From Neofusicoccum parvum (taxonomy: Eukaryota > Ascomycota > Dothideomycetes > Botryosphaeriales > Botryosphaeriaceae), in the NCBI GenBank assembly GCA_020912385.1, contig CP087208.1:2294001-2358000 (forward strand): a DNA stretch of 64,000 nt, written 5' to 3'. Under the pieces are notes generated by a model, which worked only from the letters and a program-made list of their open reading frames with translations, made no database searches and was not told where the DNA came from. This document shows positions 1 through 12,292 of the stretch, piece by piece. The translations under genes were made by a program, and so were the position numbers. Positions within the stretch are counted from its first letter, which is position 1. Each line of letters starts with the position of its first letter.

Positions 1-790
1 CTGGCGGAAATGATGATGCGAAGGACAAGGGCAGAGCGCGTCTGCTTGTAATAGCAAGCGTGCATCAACGGGGCCGGGATGTGCAGAGACTCGGCTGGAG
101 CCGATCGCGTGTTGCAGGCCCGCCAGAACAACAATCACTCACTGCTGGCTGGCAGTGGCTGGCGCACGGCGAAGCTTCTCTCCTCTGTGACGGCGCACAG
201 CAGTCCGTGGGCTGCCCCTGACTGAGGCACAGCGATCCTCCGCACAGCGATCTGCGGGATTCGCGACAGTCGCCAGACGGGCCAAGGCGCTTGAGGCGAG
301 GGCGTTGGGATGTCGGGCCGAAGGTGCCCTCGTCGCGGCCGGATGCGGAAGCGTGGTGTCGCCAATAGCAGTGCGAGCGCGGGTGAAAGATGAGGCTCAG
401 CCAAGCGGCCGTTGGACGGCGCCTGAACGTCGATTTCTTCCCAAAGAGGCGCGCAGCATGCCGAGGGAGCGCCTGGATCTGCTAGCACCGTGGGCCTGGC
501 GGCGGGCGGGAGCACGGGTGCATCCCCGGGACGCTCCCATGGACGACGACGCGCTTGGCGGGCTGCGATCAGCAGGCTGGCGGCGCCGCTGAGTGGCCGC
601 GGAGCCAGGCGTCCCAAGGCCATCCTCGATCGTGCAGAGCATGCGAGTCGTGTGGTCTCCTGGATGCTGTCTTGCCGGGAGCAGACAGCGTCTCTCCGCT
701 GGCCCGCCGTATATACAGTCCCTGATCTCGCGGGCACGCCACAAGCTTGGTGTCCGTCTTTCCCTGCACGCATGTGCATTGCCCGCCAGA
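1..790. other. No supported gene; 5' flank of the Pth11-like gene
   Basis: GC-rich sequence. Open frames on both strands overlap one another, are rich in Arg, Ala and Pro, and resemble no family I know. The downstream half is probably promoter and 5' UTR of the gene starting at 791. A gene running off the left edge cannot be excluded, but nothing in the sequence supports one. Confidence 0.5.
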
Positions 791-2102
791 ATGACCACTA
801 TCCGGGAGTTGCTGGTCGAAACCTGGGTCGAATACGGCCTGTCCACCCTCATCATCGCGCTGCGGCTCTTCACCCGCGCCAAGATGGTCGGCCGCCGTCT
901 GCAGGCGGACGACTACATGATGGTTGTCGCCTGGGTACTGTCGCCGCTGACCCTGCGCGCGCTGTCCGCTGACATGTGCAGATGTTCTACACGACCATGA
1001 CCGTGTGCGCCCACGTCGTCAGCATCAACGGCGACAACCGCGACATGACCAACGCCGAGCGCCTCGCCCTGGCGCCCGTCGTGCGCGCCCAGAAGATCCT
1101 GGGGTCCAAATTCTTCCTCGGCGGACACATGACCTACGTGTCGATGATCTGGTCCATGAAGATCTGCATGCTGCTGTTCTTCCAGCGCCTGACGCGAGGC
1201 CTCAAGTCGGAGAAGTTCATCAAGCCGGCCGTTGTGCTGGTGGCGACGACCTGGCTGGTCGAGGTGCTCACTGTTCTCCTGACGTGCCGGCCCGTGAGCC
1301 ACAACTGGGCCATATACCCCGACCCTGGAAGTGCGTCGCCCCCCCTCCGTGAGTGGACAGGGCGCTGACTGGAGCAGAGCTGTGCACCCACGAAAGCCCG
1401 GTCTGGTACATCATCCAGGTCGTCTTCAACGTCCTGACGGATGCCGTCATTGTGTCGATTCCGATGCCGGTGAGAACACTTCAACCCACAGGCGCCGCAT
1501 GCAGGCTGACTCGCCGCAAAGCTCGTCATCAAGGCGAAGATTTCCACGTGGAGGAAGATCGGACTGGCCTTTCTGCTCGGCGCCGGCATTTTCGTCATGG
1601 TGGCCGCCGTCCTGCGCGTCGTCTTCGTGCTCAAGGTGAGACGGCAGCAGCAAGTGACAGGCGCGGACCCAACGCTGACGGCAACTAGAACGCGGCACCA
1701 TCAGAGCCGGCAATCTGGGCCATGCGCGAGTGCTTCGTGGCGACGTTCGTGGGCAATGCGCCGATGATCCGGCCGATGTTCACCAAGAAGTTCTACCGGG
1801 GCGGATACAGGGACAACGACATCTCGCACGGATACCAGAGCGGGTCGGTGCCGCTGGACGCTTACGGCACGGGCAGCAAGAGCTTCAACCGGAGCTACTT
1901 CACGACCAAGGGCGGCACGCACGCCGACGTCGAGAGCAGCAGCACCGAGAACATCATCCACGCGCCCGACTCCAAGTTCGACGACCCCGAGTTCGCGATC
2001 CGGGTGCAGCACTCGGTTGCCGTGACGTCTGAAACCCACACGACCGCGGCGGCGGCCGACGACGACCGCAAACAGTGGACGCCGGAGTTTGAGAGGCGCT
2101 GA
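791..2102 (+). CDS. Pth11-like rhodopsin-fold integral membrane protein
   Basis: Five exons encode about 370 residues; introns are 935-981, 1331-1377, 1470-1521 and 1636-1688, all GT-AG and frame-consistent. The protein matches the large fungal family of seven-helix membrane proteins related to Pth11 and the SAT4-type proteins (fungal rhodopsin domain). Visible features are a first helix directly after the short N-terminus (residues 12-28), a basic loop, the family's ADDY motif at 39-42, further helices in the second exon, the motif around CTHESPVWYIIQ with a helix ending in VSIPMP, and a last helix followed by a hydrophilic tail of about 100 residues. The last exon has the typical NAPMIRP segment. 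The start at 791 is the first ATG in frame with the first helix. Members are proposed surface receptors or cluster-associated membrane proteins, but ligands are mostly unknown, so no specific role is claimed. Confidence 0.85.
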
Positions 2103-2715
2103 GGAGGAGGATTGGATACCCTGAGTCGGGAGTTGGAGACAGATGGCTCGAATTGATTGATTTTTCAACGCACAGCAGTCTTGCACTCTGCACGACTCGC
2201 CCTTGCGCAGGTGACCGGCAGCAGGGTGGGCCCCTCGTATGCCTTGACGTGTGTCTCGGAGGCTTGGCTGCTCGCGCCCCTCCAAAGCGTGAATGACTGA
2301 CTGACAGCGTCAAGCACTGCGACCGCAGGAATGGGAATGCAGAGAAGCCCCACGGCGCCCGGGAGCCGGCAGTCGTCAACAGCGGCACAGGCCGGATCGG
2401 ACGGCGGTTCGGCGCAGTGACGCGTGCCTCGCCCGGAATTCTTGTTTCGCGGCGAGCAGCGGGCGAATGGCACGGCCAGCAGCAGCGAGGCGCCGGCTGG
2501 GGCGGCCGCGACAAGACGCGCCTAGGCCGCAACGGGGGCAGGAGCGACGCGACAAGCTTTGACAAGCTCAGCCAAGCTTTCCCCACGCACCCGGCCCAGC
2601 ACTGCCCAGCACTGCCCACCACCGCCCACCGCCGCCCACCACCGCCTGCTTCTGCCGTCCAGCCCGGCCCAGATGACGACACGCCAGCGCCAGCCCTCCC
2701 ACCGACCGGTGCGCC
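2103..2715. other. Intergenic; promoter of the phospholipase D-like gene
   Basis: Tail-to-head spacer between two plus-strand genes. The part just before the next start (about 2585-2660) is an imperfect C-rich tandem array built from CCCAGCACTG and CCCACCACCG-like units. Minus-strand frames here are low-complexity and judged spurious. Confidence 0.5.
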
Positions 2716-5000
2716 ATGGCGTTTCCCGCGCTCTCATATCCCTCGCCGCCGCCGCTGCTGCTGCTGGCCGCCGCCGTCACCACCTGCGCCGCCGTCGCCA
2801 TCGACTGCTTCTGTCGCCGCAAGCCGTGGGTTGCCCGCGCCGCAGACATGCCTGACTCCATCTCCGGCCGCGTGTACGACCTCTGCCACGCCCCCCAGTC
2901 GGTGAGCGCTCTCCTGGCCGAGGACCCCGCCCTGCCACCCGCCGACGCCCTCAAGCGTCTCTACTCCCACCACGCCGTGGGCGTCCTCGAGTCCGCCCCG
3001 CCAAAGCATCGCCGCACCGCGACTCCCGAGGAGCTGGACCGCGCTGCCAGCTGCGGGAGCTTTGGTGACACCCGCCCCAGCGAGCTCTTCCTCAGGGTCT
3101 GGCACGATGCCCTCTGCGCGCTGGAGCACGATCCTCTTGCTGGCGTCGTGAGCCCGCCTCTCATGGGCAGCTCCGGCGTCGTGCCGCTCTCCATCATCAG
3201 TGCCTTGCCCGACATCTGCCGCCATATGGTAAGTCGTGTCTCCCTGGCGCCGAGCTTGTTTCTGACCATCTCGCCAGTCGAACCTCATCGCCAGGGCTGA
3301 GCACGAGGTCATCTTGGCCACCAACTACTGGAAGGAGTCTGACGCCAGCCGCCTCATCACCGATTCGCTGAAAGAGCTGTCCAAACGGGCAGGAGCCCGA
3401 GGCACGAGGGCTGTGGTGAAAATCATCTACGATCGGGGGAGCGCAAAGCAGGTTAGTCCAACCAGTCCCTGCCCCTGGCTGCACCACTCTGACCCGGCGA
3501 AGGTGCTGGACAACCACCTCGACGTCAGTGAGGCCGAGCGCACCGCCAAGGGCGTTGGAATACCTTCCGACAAGGAGATACCCAACGTCGACATCGAGGT
3601 CATCAACTACCACCGCCCGGTTCTCGGCACCTTTCATGCAAAGTTCATGGTGGTGGACAGGAAGATTGCCATTGTCTGCAGCAACAACATCCAGGTAAGC
3701 CAGCTCTCGTCCGCCTGCCACGTCTCCGCCTAATTTCCTTTGTAGGACAATGACAACCTCGAGATGATGACGCATCTGGAGGGACCTATCGTCGACTCAC
3801 TATACGACATGGCTTTGCTGACGTGGCACGACGAGCTGAAGCCTCCATTGCCTCTCGTCGGATCGCCCCAGAGCAAGGAGACAGGCACATTTGACAGTTC
3901 CTTCTTGGATCTCGCCACCAAGTCGCAGACTGCTCGTACCGACTCCGTCATCCACACCAAGGAAGGCCCGCAGCCCGTGCCTGAACATGTGGCCGGTGAC
4001 CCCCACTACGACGATGATCTGGCTTCTGAACTGGTTCGGATGCAGGCCGCTCTTACTCCAGTGAATGGCGAGAGTGCCATGGAGCTTGTTACCAAACACC
4101 TGAGTACGTGCCCCCGACAGACTTTCCTTCAGATGAGCTGACACGCACAGATTCATCTACTCGCCAGAATCTGAAAGGGTCTGCTCCTGACTGCGCTCCG
4201 GAGGACAGCATGACTCCATATATCCCGCATGCCAGACACACGCCGTTTCCGATCGCCTTGGTGAACCGGAGACCCTGGGGTGCACTGAACCACTCTTCGG
4301 TGTTCACCCCTCAGAATGAAGCATGGCTCTCTGCCATTCGATATGCAACATCAAGCATATTCATTCAGTCCCCCGATATCAACGCAGAACCACTCATCCC
4401 AGCACTTCTAGACGCCGTCAAACGGGGTGTGGGAGTGACCCTCTACGCATGTCTGGGCTACAATGACCTTGGAGAACTCCTGCCTTTCCAAGGAGGTACC
4501 AATGAAATGATCTCGCACAAGATGTACACAGAATTAGAACCAGATCAGCGTAAACTGCTCCACGTCCACTGGTATGTCGGTAAGGATCAGACAAAACCAC
4601 TGAACAACAAGTTCAAACAGCGAAGCTGTCACAGTAAGCCTCCCACCTTCCGCCATCACAGCGACGCTGACTCACACGCACCCTTCCAGTCAAACTGATG
4701 ATCGTCGACGAGCATATCGGTATTCAAGGTAGCGGAAACCAGGACACTCAATCTTGGTATCACTCTCAAGAAGTCAATATCCTACTCGACTCGGCGGAAA
4801 TTTGCGGGGATTGGTTGGCCGGCATACGGCGAAATCAGAACACACACATCTACGGAGCTGTGTCTCAAGAAGACGGCATATGGAGAGACAATGACGGAAA
4901 CGAGGCCGCAGGCTCCATGGGAGTCAACCCAGGTCACATGTCCTGGGCGAAGGGCATTGTCGGAGCTGTAAAGCGTGTCCAAGGAGACGGTGGGTTTTGA
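2716..5000 (+). CDS. Phospholipase D-like protein with two HKD motifs
   Basis: Six exons encode about 676 residues; introns are 3229-3277, 3452-3502 (in frame, ends in AAG, less certain), 3695-3745, 4104-4150 and 4634-4689. Two PLD catalytic motifs (HxKxxxxD) are present: HAKFMVVD followed by CSNN in exon 3, and HIKLMIVD followed by GSGNQD reconstructed across the last intron. Each is the active half-site of the phosphatidyltransferase/phospholipase D superfamily. The N-terminus has a hydrophobic segment (about residues 9-28), so the protein is probably membrane-anchored or secreted. Between the motifs lies a long, variable linker rich in Pro, Asp and Ser. The family includes bacterial cardiolipin synthases and many uncharacterised fungal proteins; both catalytic sites look intact, so it should be active, but the substrate cannot be read from the sequence. 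Confidence 0.85.
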
Positions 5001-6435
5001 GTGATCGACTGGCTAGGGACTGCCAAAGTCCGCCACTTGTTTTGAATACTATACACCCCCATTTTTTGTGCCCCTAGATGCACGTTCAACAGCTTGTTCG
5101 AGAAGTGAAATGCAGGAAGCCGTGTGGGAAATCATTGGCATATGGCCAGCGTCACAATCCGAAGCATGGAAACTTGCCTCCGCTTCCATCGCGTCTTGAA
5201 TCATCCAGAGTGGGAAAATCCCCCTCGTCTGATTAGCCTGGTGGTTTGGCCTTTGAAATAGCCTCTCCCTCTAGCATATAGGCTGCAAGGTATACTGGTG
5301 GGGTTGTGCCTCCTTGCTGACCTGTACATCGTCTGTCCTCCATACAGAGCGGCGCTGTGAACGTGCAAACAAAGACGGCATGTTTCCAGTGCCATATGGA
5401 TATGTGTTGTCGCCAGATCTATTAGTCAAGTAAGTTTAGTTTAAATTTATGGTTAGATTGTCGATGTATGGCCAATCCCCGATCCCTCTCCTGCTGGCTG
5501 CCTGACCGGGCGACCATCACCAATGAAGCGGTTTCCGGGCGCAACCTAAATTTATTTTGCATGCAATCTTCCATTGAAGACCTTCTTCAATACATGCTGT
5601 TCTGGTTCATACCGCCATTCCTCCGGCTGTGCTCGGTCTCGCTCTGCTTCAGTGACGGCCGACCTCAGGAGCAAAGGCTCCGATTCCGCCAGCTAAAATG
5701 GCCCGTGTTCCGTACGACGACTTGTTCTGGTCTGATCCAATAAATTAGATGGCTGATCTGCTGTCAGATAGGCAATCGGTCGTCTCTTTGTCTGGCGACA
5801 CTGATGGCGACTGCACGTGCAGAATCCATGTTCGGACTGGTCAGACAGCTTCGATGAGAGGTGGGATGATTTGATGGGATGGAGTGTTGGTCCAAGCTGT
5901 CTGGAATGAAAGGCGCGGTGAGGCGGACACTTTAGGGGAGGTCTTGGCTAATAGTCTATATGTAAGCATCCTGGAATAACCTTTCGACTAGGCGCTTCGC
6001 CCCGCACGCCGTTGGCAAATAAGCAAGATTTGCTGGATGATTGGAATAAGCATGCCGCCGAGGTTGCGTGCATGATTTTCACGTGGAGAAGCAAGATCCG
6101 CGGCATTGACAGTAGGCGTTTACTGGGATGTTTCATGTAGAAACACGCCGGCTTGCCACCAATTCCTGACATGAAACAACAACAAAGTCCACACACACAC
6201 ACACATCGTCATCATGATCGTCACAAAACATGACATCGATTGCGGGAACAAGTACGAGACCTCGTAGAGGTGGAAATTTATTATGCATACTCAGATGCAG
6301 CAATGCGTATTATACATCTGAAGTCGAAGGGAATAGATCGACATCTCATGTCAATGTGGGACGGTCCATACCATCCAGTGTTTTCGTGTCGTGGTCGAGC
6401 TGAGGATCTGCTCTGACAGTGCGGGAGCTATCCAT
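5001..6435. other. Convergent intergenic region
   Basis: Lies between the ends of two convergent genes. GC is lower than in the surrounding coding sequence. A short CA dinucleotide run sits near 6188-6206. Frames are short (under 100 codons) and none has a recognisable motif. No gene supported. Confidence 0.5.
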
Positions 6436-7150
6436 TTAGAGGACGAGCAGGCCAGCAAGACCAGCCATACCGGCAAGGCCACCAGCGACGTTCTTGACGG
6501 CGGCGGCGCCAGTGTAAGAAGCCGGGGTGCTGGCTGGGGTGCCAGCAGGGGTGGTGGGGGTGGTGGGCGTTCCGACCGGGGTGCCAGCAGCGGCAGAGGA
6601 AGCAGAGCTGGCAGCCGAGGAAGCGGCCGAGGAGGCAACAGAAGAAGCAGCAGAAGAAGCGGCAGAAGAAGCGGGGGCCGAGGACGCGGCGGAAGAAGAA
6701 CCGCCACCAGAGAGACCGCACGGGTTCGCGGGAGCAGTGACGGTGACGCCGACCGACTTGCAGAAGGTCACGAGGGTGTCGGTCAAACCTGTCCAATGTT
6801 AGGATACTTCGCAACGTCGCTGGTACGATTTTGGACATACCGGGAATGTCATCAGGAGTGCACTGGCCGGGGTTCTTGCAGAGGTAGTTGATGACGAAGT
6901 CCTGACCCTTGGTGCAAGAGCACTCGTAGTAAGAGGGCTTGCCAGCGTCGCTCTTGCATGGGTCGCCATCAACGCCGGTCAGACCAAGCTGCTGGAACTG
7001 GGTGGACTGTCGACAGAGTCAGCAAGAGGAAGCGCAAGGCGCAGTTGAGCGGCAGCAACTTACGGCGCAGGACGAGAGCAGAGCTCCCAAGTCCTGAGCG
7101 GTGACAACAGCGCTGAGAGCAGCGACGGCAGCGACAGTGAAGCCCTTCAT
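6436..7150 (-). CDS. Small cysteine-rich, probably GPI-anchored secreted protein
   Basis: Three exons (7064-7150, 6841-7006, 6436-6788) encode 201 residues. The N-terminus is a clear signal peptide (MKGFTVAAVAALSAVVTAQ). The mature N-terminal domain has eight cysteines in the order SSC, DPC, ECSC, YLC, GQC, FC, NPC, resembling the CFEM-type eight-cysteine extracellular domain, although the spacing is not the classical one. A long Ser/Ala linker follows (repeated SSAAS units), then a Thr/Pro stretch (TPVGTPTTPTTP), then a hydrophobic C-terminus (GGLAGMAGLAGLLVL) behind a YTGAAA-like site, typical of a GPI anchor signal. This predicts a cell wall or plasma membrane surface protein. CFEM proteins can bind haem or act in adhesion and pathogenicity; whether this one does is unknown. 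A TATA box lies 110 bases upstream. Confidence 0.8.
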
Positions 7151-9604
7151 TTTGATGGTGAGGTGTTGCTGGGGGTTGTAAAAGTACAGGTGGATTTGCT
7201 GTTGTCGTCGAGAAGCGAGTGAATGGGTTGGAGAAGACAGGATGGAGGGAGCCGAATTGGTTTTATAGCATTACTTGAATTGCACTGTCCCACTGGCCTG
7301 CTCACCAATGCAACCGCAAGCATGCGACCACACCGTTGGCGTGTTTCTCAAATTGCTCGCGGCGGCATGCTGGACGACGGCCGCCGCGGTTGAAGCATGA
7401 TTGGCGGCGGCGTGGCATGGGCGAGGCCAAACAGGACTGGACGCTGGGCGGGGGCAGCAGCAACACGGCAGACCGAGGCAGGTCAAGGCGGCCGGCAGGG
7501 TGTTGGAGGGTGGTGAGAGGGGAAGGTTGGAGGGCTTGTCGATTTGCGGCATGGCGCGTGCTCGGATCTGGGGAAGCGCAAGGGGTAGTGTGGAGGATCG
7601 ACGGTTTAAGCTCATCTCCTCGGCGCCTGTTGGTCTCCGCCGCCTCTTGCTGCTCCCACAAGCACCACGCTTCGTGCCCTGCCCAACGCACATCCCGAGA
7701 CATGTGAACCACCAAGCTCTGCTGCACATGTGACCTGCCTGGTCGCCCGCCCACTGCCTGCTGCCGGCGGGCACTCCGGACCGTCCAGCGCGCCAGCTGG
7801 GTGGTAGATATTGCCCTCAGCTCATCTCCAACGACTGCTTCCCTGCCCACCGATTATTCATAGAAATGCCGCCGCGGCCGCCGTCGCCGTGGATGCTTTG
7901 CCGTAGATGCATCCGGTTACTCATTGGCTGCCGCCGATCAGGCCCATGTCTCCGGCGACTTTTGGAAACACCGTCTGTCCAACTGGACCCTACGTTTTGA
8001 GCCGCGGCCTGCACCAATGCTGCTGCACACCGGCTGGAGCATGAAGTTTGACGCCCAAATCACAGGATGTGGCGTCAGATCTGGACTTGTGACCCGGTTA
8101 CCCCCTCTCGAACGTGGTGGGACCGATGGATCGGATGAGGGCGGGCGTCATATAGTAGCGTTGTCCTCTGAGTGTCGTTCGATTGACTCCAAACATAGTC
8201 AGCTAAAGTGGAGTTGCCCCCTTTGACCGTTTGTATTCGCTCCCTCTCCCGACGAAGCAACTGCAGTTCTGGCCCACCTCTTTGGTACCATCGCCTGGCG
8301 ACGGTGTCAGCCACGTGAACCGCCCGATGCGACAAGGGTCTTGATTTGTCTTGGTCTTGTTTGGCATCTTTCGGCCGAAAGCTTTGGGATACCAAGAACT
8401 CGTGAATCCGACGGATGGACGATCTGGCGGATCAACTTCCTGGTCTTCTTTCATCGGGGTGGATCTGTCGGATCGAGTGGGAGTGTGAATCTCCAATATC
8501 CTACCGGTGACGTCCAGGCTTGTCTCATATCTGACATAGAGTGGTTTGACTTTGATGCCATCTTTTCTTCCGTCCCAAATTGTTGATGCGTTTTAGAACA
8601 GTTCCGCAGTCCTGGCAGCTTTGACGTCAGACGCCGACGGATTGATCAGAGGTTTCTTGCTTGGGCGTCACAGATGAGCAACACCCGCGATCCTTACCCC
8701 GAGGAGTGCTTGCGACGAAACCCGTCCTTTACACGTAAGGCCAAGTGTCTACTCTTCTCCGTCCTGCTTTCACCTTAGATGGTACGTGCGAGACACAACT
8801 CCAAGTTTGGCGCCGACGTCCACGGTCCTATGGACTCCCGTCCTGGCCATGCGATATGAAGATGTAGTCCTGGTGCCGATGGGAAAGGAACGGTGGATTT
8901 TATAGACGCAGCCGGTGCGTCCTTCCTCCTCTGAGTACTGTAACCGTTAGAAAGAGAAAGTCCCGTCACAGGCCCGACACTCATAGCCAAATCGTAAGAC
9001 GAAGACTGCTTGGCGTCAACCCACATTTTCAAGACCGAAAGGGGGCATCTTACTTACCGATAGGAGATGGAAAGCCTGCAACAATCTGCCAACATCCATC
9101 AGCCCCCACGAGCGGCTGGAGACAAGCAAGGTCTTTGACCGTCGCTGCCATCTTTCCAGATGGCATAAAATCACCACGCATCGAACAACGCATTCATCGA
9201 TGTGGGGCCAGAAGCAGCGGAGACACGATGCGCACATGCCACAGTCAACTATTTACAGATTCCTGATCTCTGGGAACAAGCGATCACTCCTGATCATCAT
9301 CCAAGGGGTGGCTCCGCGCGACCACGTCGATAGCCCAGGCGGTGCGCAATGACTGAACGGCATCTGGAAAATCATGGCTGTGCGAGTATTGGGATTACTG
9401 CTCTCCATAAGGAAGTCTGCGCAACTGGATCGTGCCAGCGGGACGATCACACCTCTCCCGCCGGAAGGCACTGTCCATCCAGCCAGGACCACACCTTGCA
9501 CTGAAGTGCTCAGGCCTCACGGCTCATCCATAGCCATTGCTGACTCGCGCATTTCAGATCAACACAGACAGCCGGAACCACAAAGGGGTCCAAGTTTCGG
9601 TGGC
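7151..9604. other. Gene-poor region
   Basis: No frame here has a recognisable motif or plausible exon structure. GC-rich up to about 8000, then closer to 50%. Around 8100-8650 CGGATC and TCCGACGGAT-like words recur, without a clear period. The first 120 bases are the promoter of the minus-strand cysteine-rich gene. Confidence 0.45.
7260..7268 (-). promoter_or_regulatory. TATA box of the cysteine-rich protein gene
   Basis: On the minus strand the sequence reads GCTATAAAACCAAT, about 110 bases upstream of the start at 7150. A CT-rich stretch lies between it and the ATG, as is usual for strongly expressed fungal genes. Confidence 0.55.
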
Positions 9605-10402
9605 TCAACCCTCGGACTGACCAACGTGCATTCTGGCATCCGCCGAAACGGCTCTCGGATTACGATCCGCTGCCGATGCAACCCAACGGTACCCCTTCCC
9701 TTGGCCGTGGTGACAATGCGTGGCGGACAATTGTCTCCCGGGTCCCCGGTCTCTGGTCGCCGGATCCCTGATCAACGACGGCAATATGCGCGCCAATAAA
9801 TCTTTTAGGGATGTGGAAAGAGCATTGGCTCTCCTGAGAGTCGGGAGGAAATCCTCGAGGATCATGGACGGAATGCTGCTCAGGGTCCGCAGCCACTCTT
9901 TCCCATTTCGACACCGAGAAGCCGAACGTCCCCACTGCCGTAAAGAGGGCTGAGCCCACAGTCTTGACCCGACCATGTAGCCCTTTGATGACCAATTCGG
10001 AAAAGATGGGTTGCTGTGCCTCACCTGTTGGACGGCCGCAGTTAACCGAAATGAACAGACCCTTAGCGAACGGTGTCCGACACGAATCCACTCGACACCC
10101 CAAACTTTTTGGTGGAGGTGCGTGAATTTCTGTCTTCTTGCCCTCGGGACGAGGTGACCGGACAGACGTGACGCCTGCTGTGGTTCCTTTTCTCCGTCCA
10201 AATTTTGGACCCATGTCATGCAGGGGCAAGCAGAGGAAGAGCCACTTAAAAACAACGGAGCAAGGGAGCTGGTGAGCATAAGTGGCACTAGCGGAAGTCT
10301 CTGCAAATACATGGCGAGTCGGGGTTTGCACAGTGAGATGCCATAAGTATGCTGTCTAGTTCCGTACAAGTCGTGAATCGTGCAGAGGTTCGTAAAGCTC
10401 AC
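9605..10402 (-). other. Two long overlapping open frames, gene status doubtful
   Basis: Two minus-strand frames overlap: one of 265 codons (9605-10402) and one of 223 codons (9660-10331). Both are long for sequence of about 52% GC. The 223-codon frame has the more protein-like composition, for example its middle part GLHGRVKTVGSALFTAVGTF, while the other is rich in Arg and Ser. Neither matches a family I know, and neither has an obvious signal peptide or introns. It could be a lineage-specific gene, a decayed gene, or chance. Confidence 0.2.
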
Positions 10403-10455
10403 CTCGCTAAATGGGTATCTTTATTCCTGAAATCAGCTCCTGTCTCACAAGTCCA

Positions 10456-11650
10456 CTAACATATGCCGCTCATGGCGTTGCCGCCTGCACCGCCCCCGCC
10501 CATGCCGCTGGTAGCCTCGGGTTTATCCAACTCGCCCCTGTTGTCTTCCAAGCTGTTGACAAACTGCTGCTGCATGCTTCGATGTTTGCCGGTCATAACG
10601 TCCAGCTCGGCGAATCGGTTCCTTGCGAGGCTGATGTTGACCCTTGCAGCATTGAAGATCTGCTCGGACGGTGGGATGGATGCTGCGAGGTTGGTGTTTT
10701 CGGTTAGACGGGTGATGAAGAACATAAAGCGGCCGGTCTTGATCTGCATCTCGGCAAAGTTGGCGTGCGAGGGCGGCAAGGACGTGTGCTTGCTGCAGGG
10801 TGGGTCAGCAATCAGACGCATCGCAGCCTCGACATGGAGCACTTACGCCATGGACTGCTTGTGGGTCTTTAGGATGCTTGATATGCGCTCAAAGCGGTCG
10901 GTGAAGGGGTTGCTGGACTCTGTGCCGCGTGTTACGTGTGTGACCATGAGGCACGTCGTCCGCTCGTACAGAATCAACTCCCTCGCATCGATGACCTCGG
11001 CCAGCTGGCGCAGCAGAGATTCGATGACGCCAGCGTTCGGGATGAGGTAGTAGATGATCTGCGTCCACGCCTTGTACAGGCTCTGATCCCAGATACTGGT
11101 CGCGAAAAACTCGACCGTGTCGCCAAAGCCAAACTCAACACTGGCCTGTCGGATGTAGTCGGCGCGCTCCTCGAAGAGCGAAAGGCGCAGGCGGGCCTGG
11201 ACCAGGTCCATCTTGTGGATCAGACAGAAGATCTTGGCGTTGGGCGACGACTCGGCAAGGGCGGCAATGATGTTTTGGTATGACAGCACGTCCGAGGCAA
11301 AGTCGCGCGACTCGATGTCGAAGACAAAGATCAGTACGGCCACGGACGAGAAGATGTGGTGGCGCTGGTGGGTGAGGTAGTTCTCGACGAAGCCGTCCTG
11401 GCTGCGGCCTGTCAGCCACGTCTGGTTGCGCGTGGGCGGGAGGAGCTCACCCGCCACAATCCCACAGGTTGAGCATCAGGTTGCCCATGAACTTGATGTT
11501 GCTGTGCTCGACGTCGATGGTCGCGCCCAGGCGCCGCACGTCTTTGGCGACATAGTTGCTGAAGACGATGGAGCGCATCGACGACTTGCCCGCGCCGCTC
11601 TTGCCCATCAGCAGCACCTTGCGCTGCTTCTGCTTCTTGCCGATGTTCAT
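10456..11650 (-). CDS. GTR1: Gtr1/RagA-type small GTPase
   Basis: Three exons (11451-11650, 10847-11401, 10456-10792) encode 363 residues. This is the Rag family GTPase of the EGO/Ragulator complex at the vacuole, which signals amino acid availability to TORC1, normally as a heterodimer with Gtr2/RagC. Visible motifs are the P-loop GKSGAGKSS at residues 16-24, the switch II motif DCGGQD spanning the first intron, and HKMD as the guanine-specificity motif, which is typical for Gtr1/RagA. The C-terminal roadblock-like half follows. The last residues are Gly/Met rich ([11 protein letters not shown]). The start is fixed by [19 protein letters not shown], the usual N-terminus of fungal orthologues. 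The length fits the family, apart from the longer Gly-rich tail. Confidence 0.95.
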
Positions 11651-12292
11651 CGTGCCGTCGTGGAGGCGTCGGGCGGCGGGGCGGGGGCGTTGGACGGGCG
11701 GCGTGGAGCGCGGTGCTGGTGCTGCGCTGGAGGCCACCGCCGGCGCTGTCCTGTGTACTGTGGATAACGCTGCGGCTCGCCAGCGGCCGGAGCTCACGTG
11801 CATGCACCTCCCCCCTGCCCGCCCGCTCACTCCCGCTCAAGACAGCGCATTGGCGCAGATCCAGCCGTGGAACAGTGCATCATTAAGTACGTCTGAATTA
11901 CTACATTTTTTTTGTTTCAATGCCAGCCAGCCCTCCGGTACCATGCCATGCCGAACCCGCTCCGCCAGGATATCTATAGGTAGGAAAGCAGTGTGACTGC
12001 GTCTCGCGACTTCCAATTTCCCTGCTGCCGAGCATTTCCCTCCTTCGGATGCGATAAGCACGTGCGAGCAAGATATGGACAAGAAGTGCAGGACGCGATT
12101 CGGGGAAGAGGCCCGAGCTTGCCGGGTCGACGCGCCGCGGAGCGCAATAAAAATCGAATAAATAGCGTAGGGAAGGGGCGGGCTTTCTAATGCAGCCGCT
12201 AGCGAAGAAATAATAGTGATGAAGCCTCCTGCTGCTGCGCGTCGTCCAGACGCAGAACCTGTGGAAAGGAAAGGGCCAATGAGGGGTATCAT
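11651..12292. other. Intergenic between GTR1 start and URC4 stop
   Basis: Two minus-strand genes flank this stretch, so it holds the GTR1 promoter and the URC4 3' end. GC-rich next to GTR1, then AT-richer from about 11880. Frames present are low-complexity. No gene supported. Confidence 0.5.

Noticed and set aside
8160..8200. Possible tRNA T-arm (GTTCGATT)
   Set aside because: The flanking bases do not form the five-base stem and no acceptor, D or anticodon arm can be built around it.
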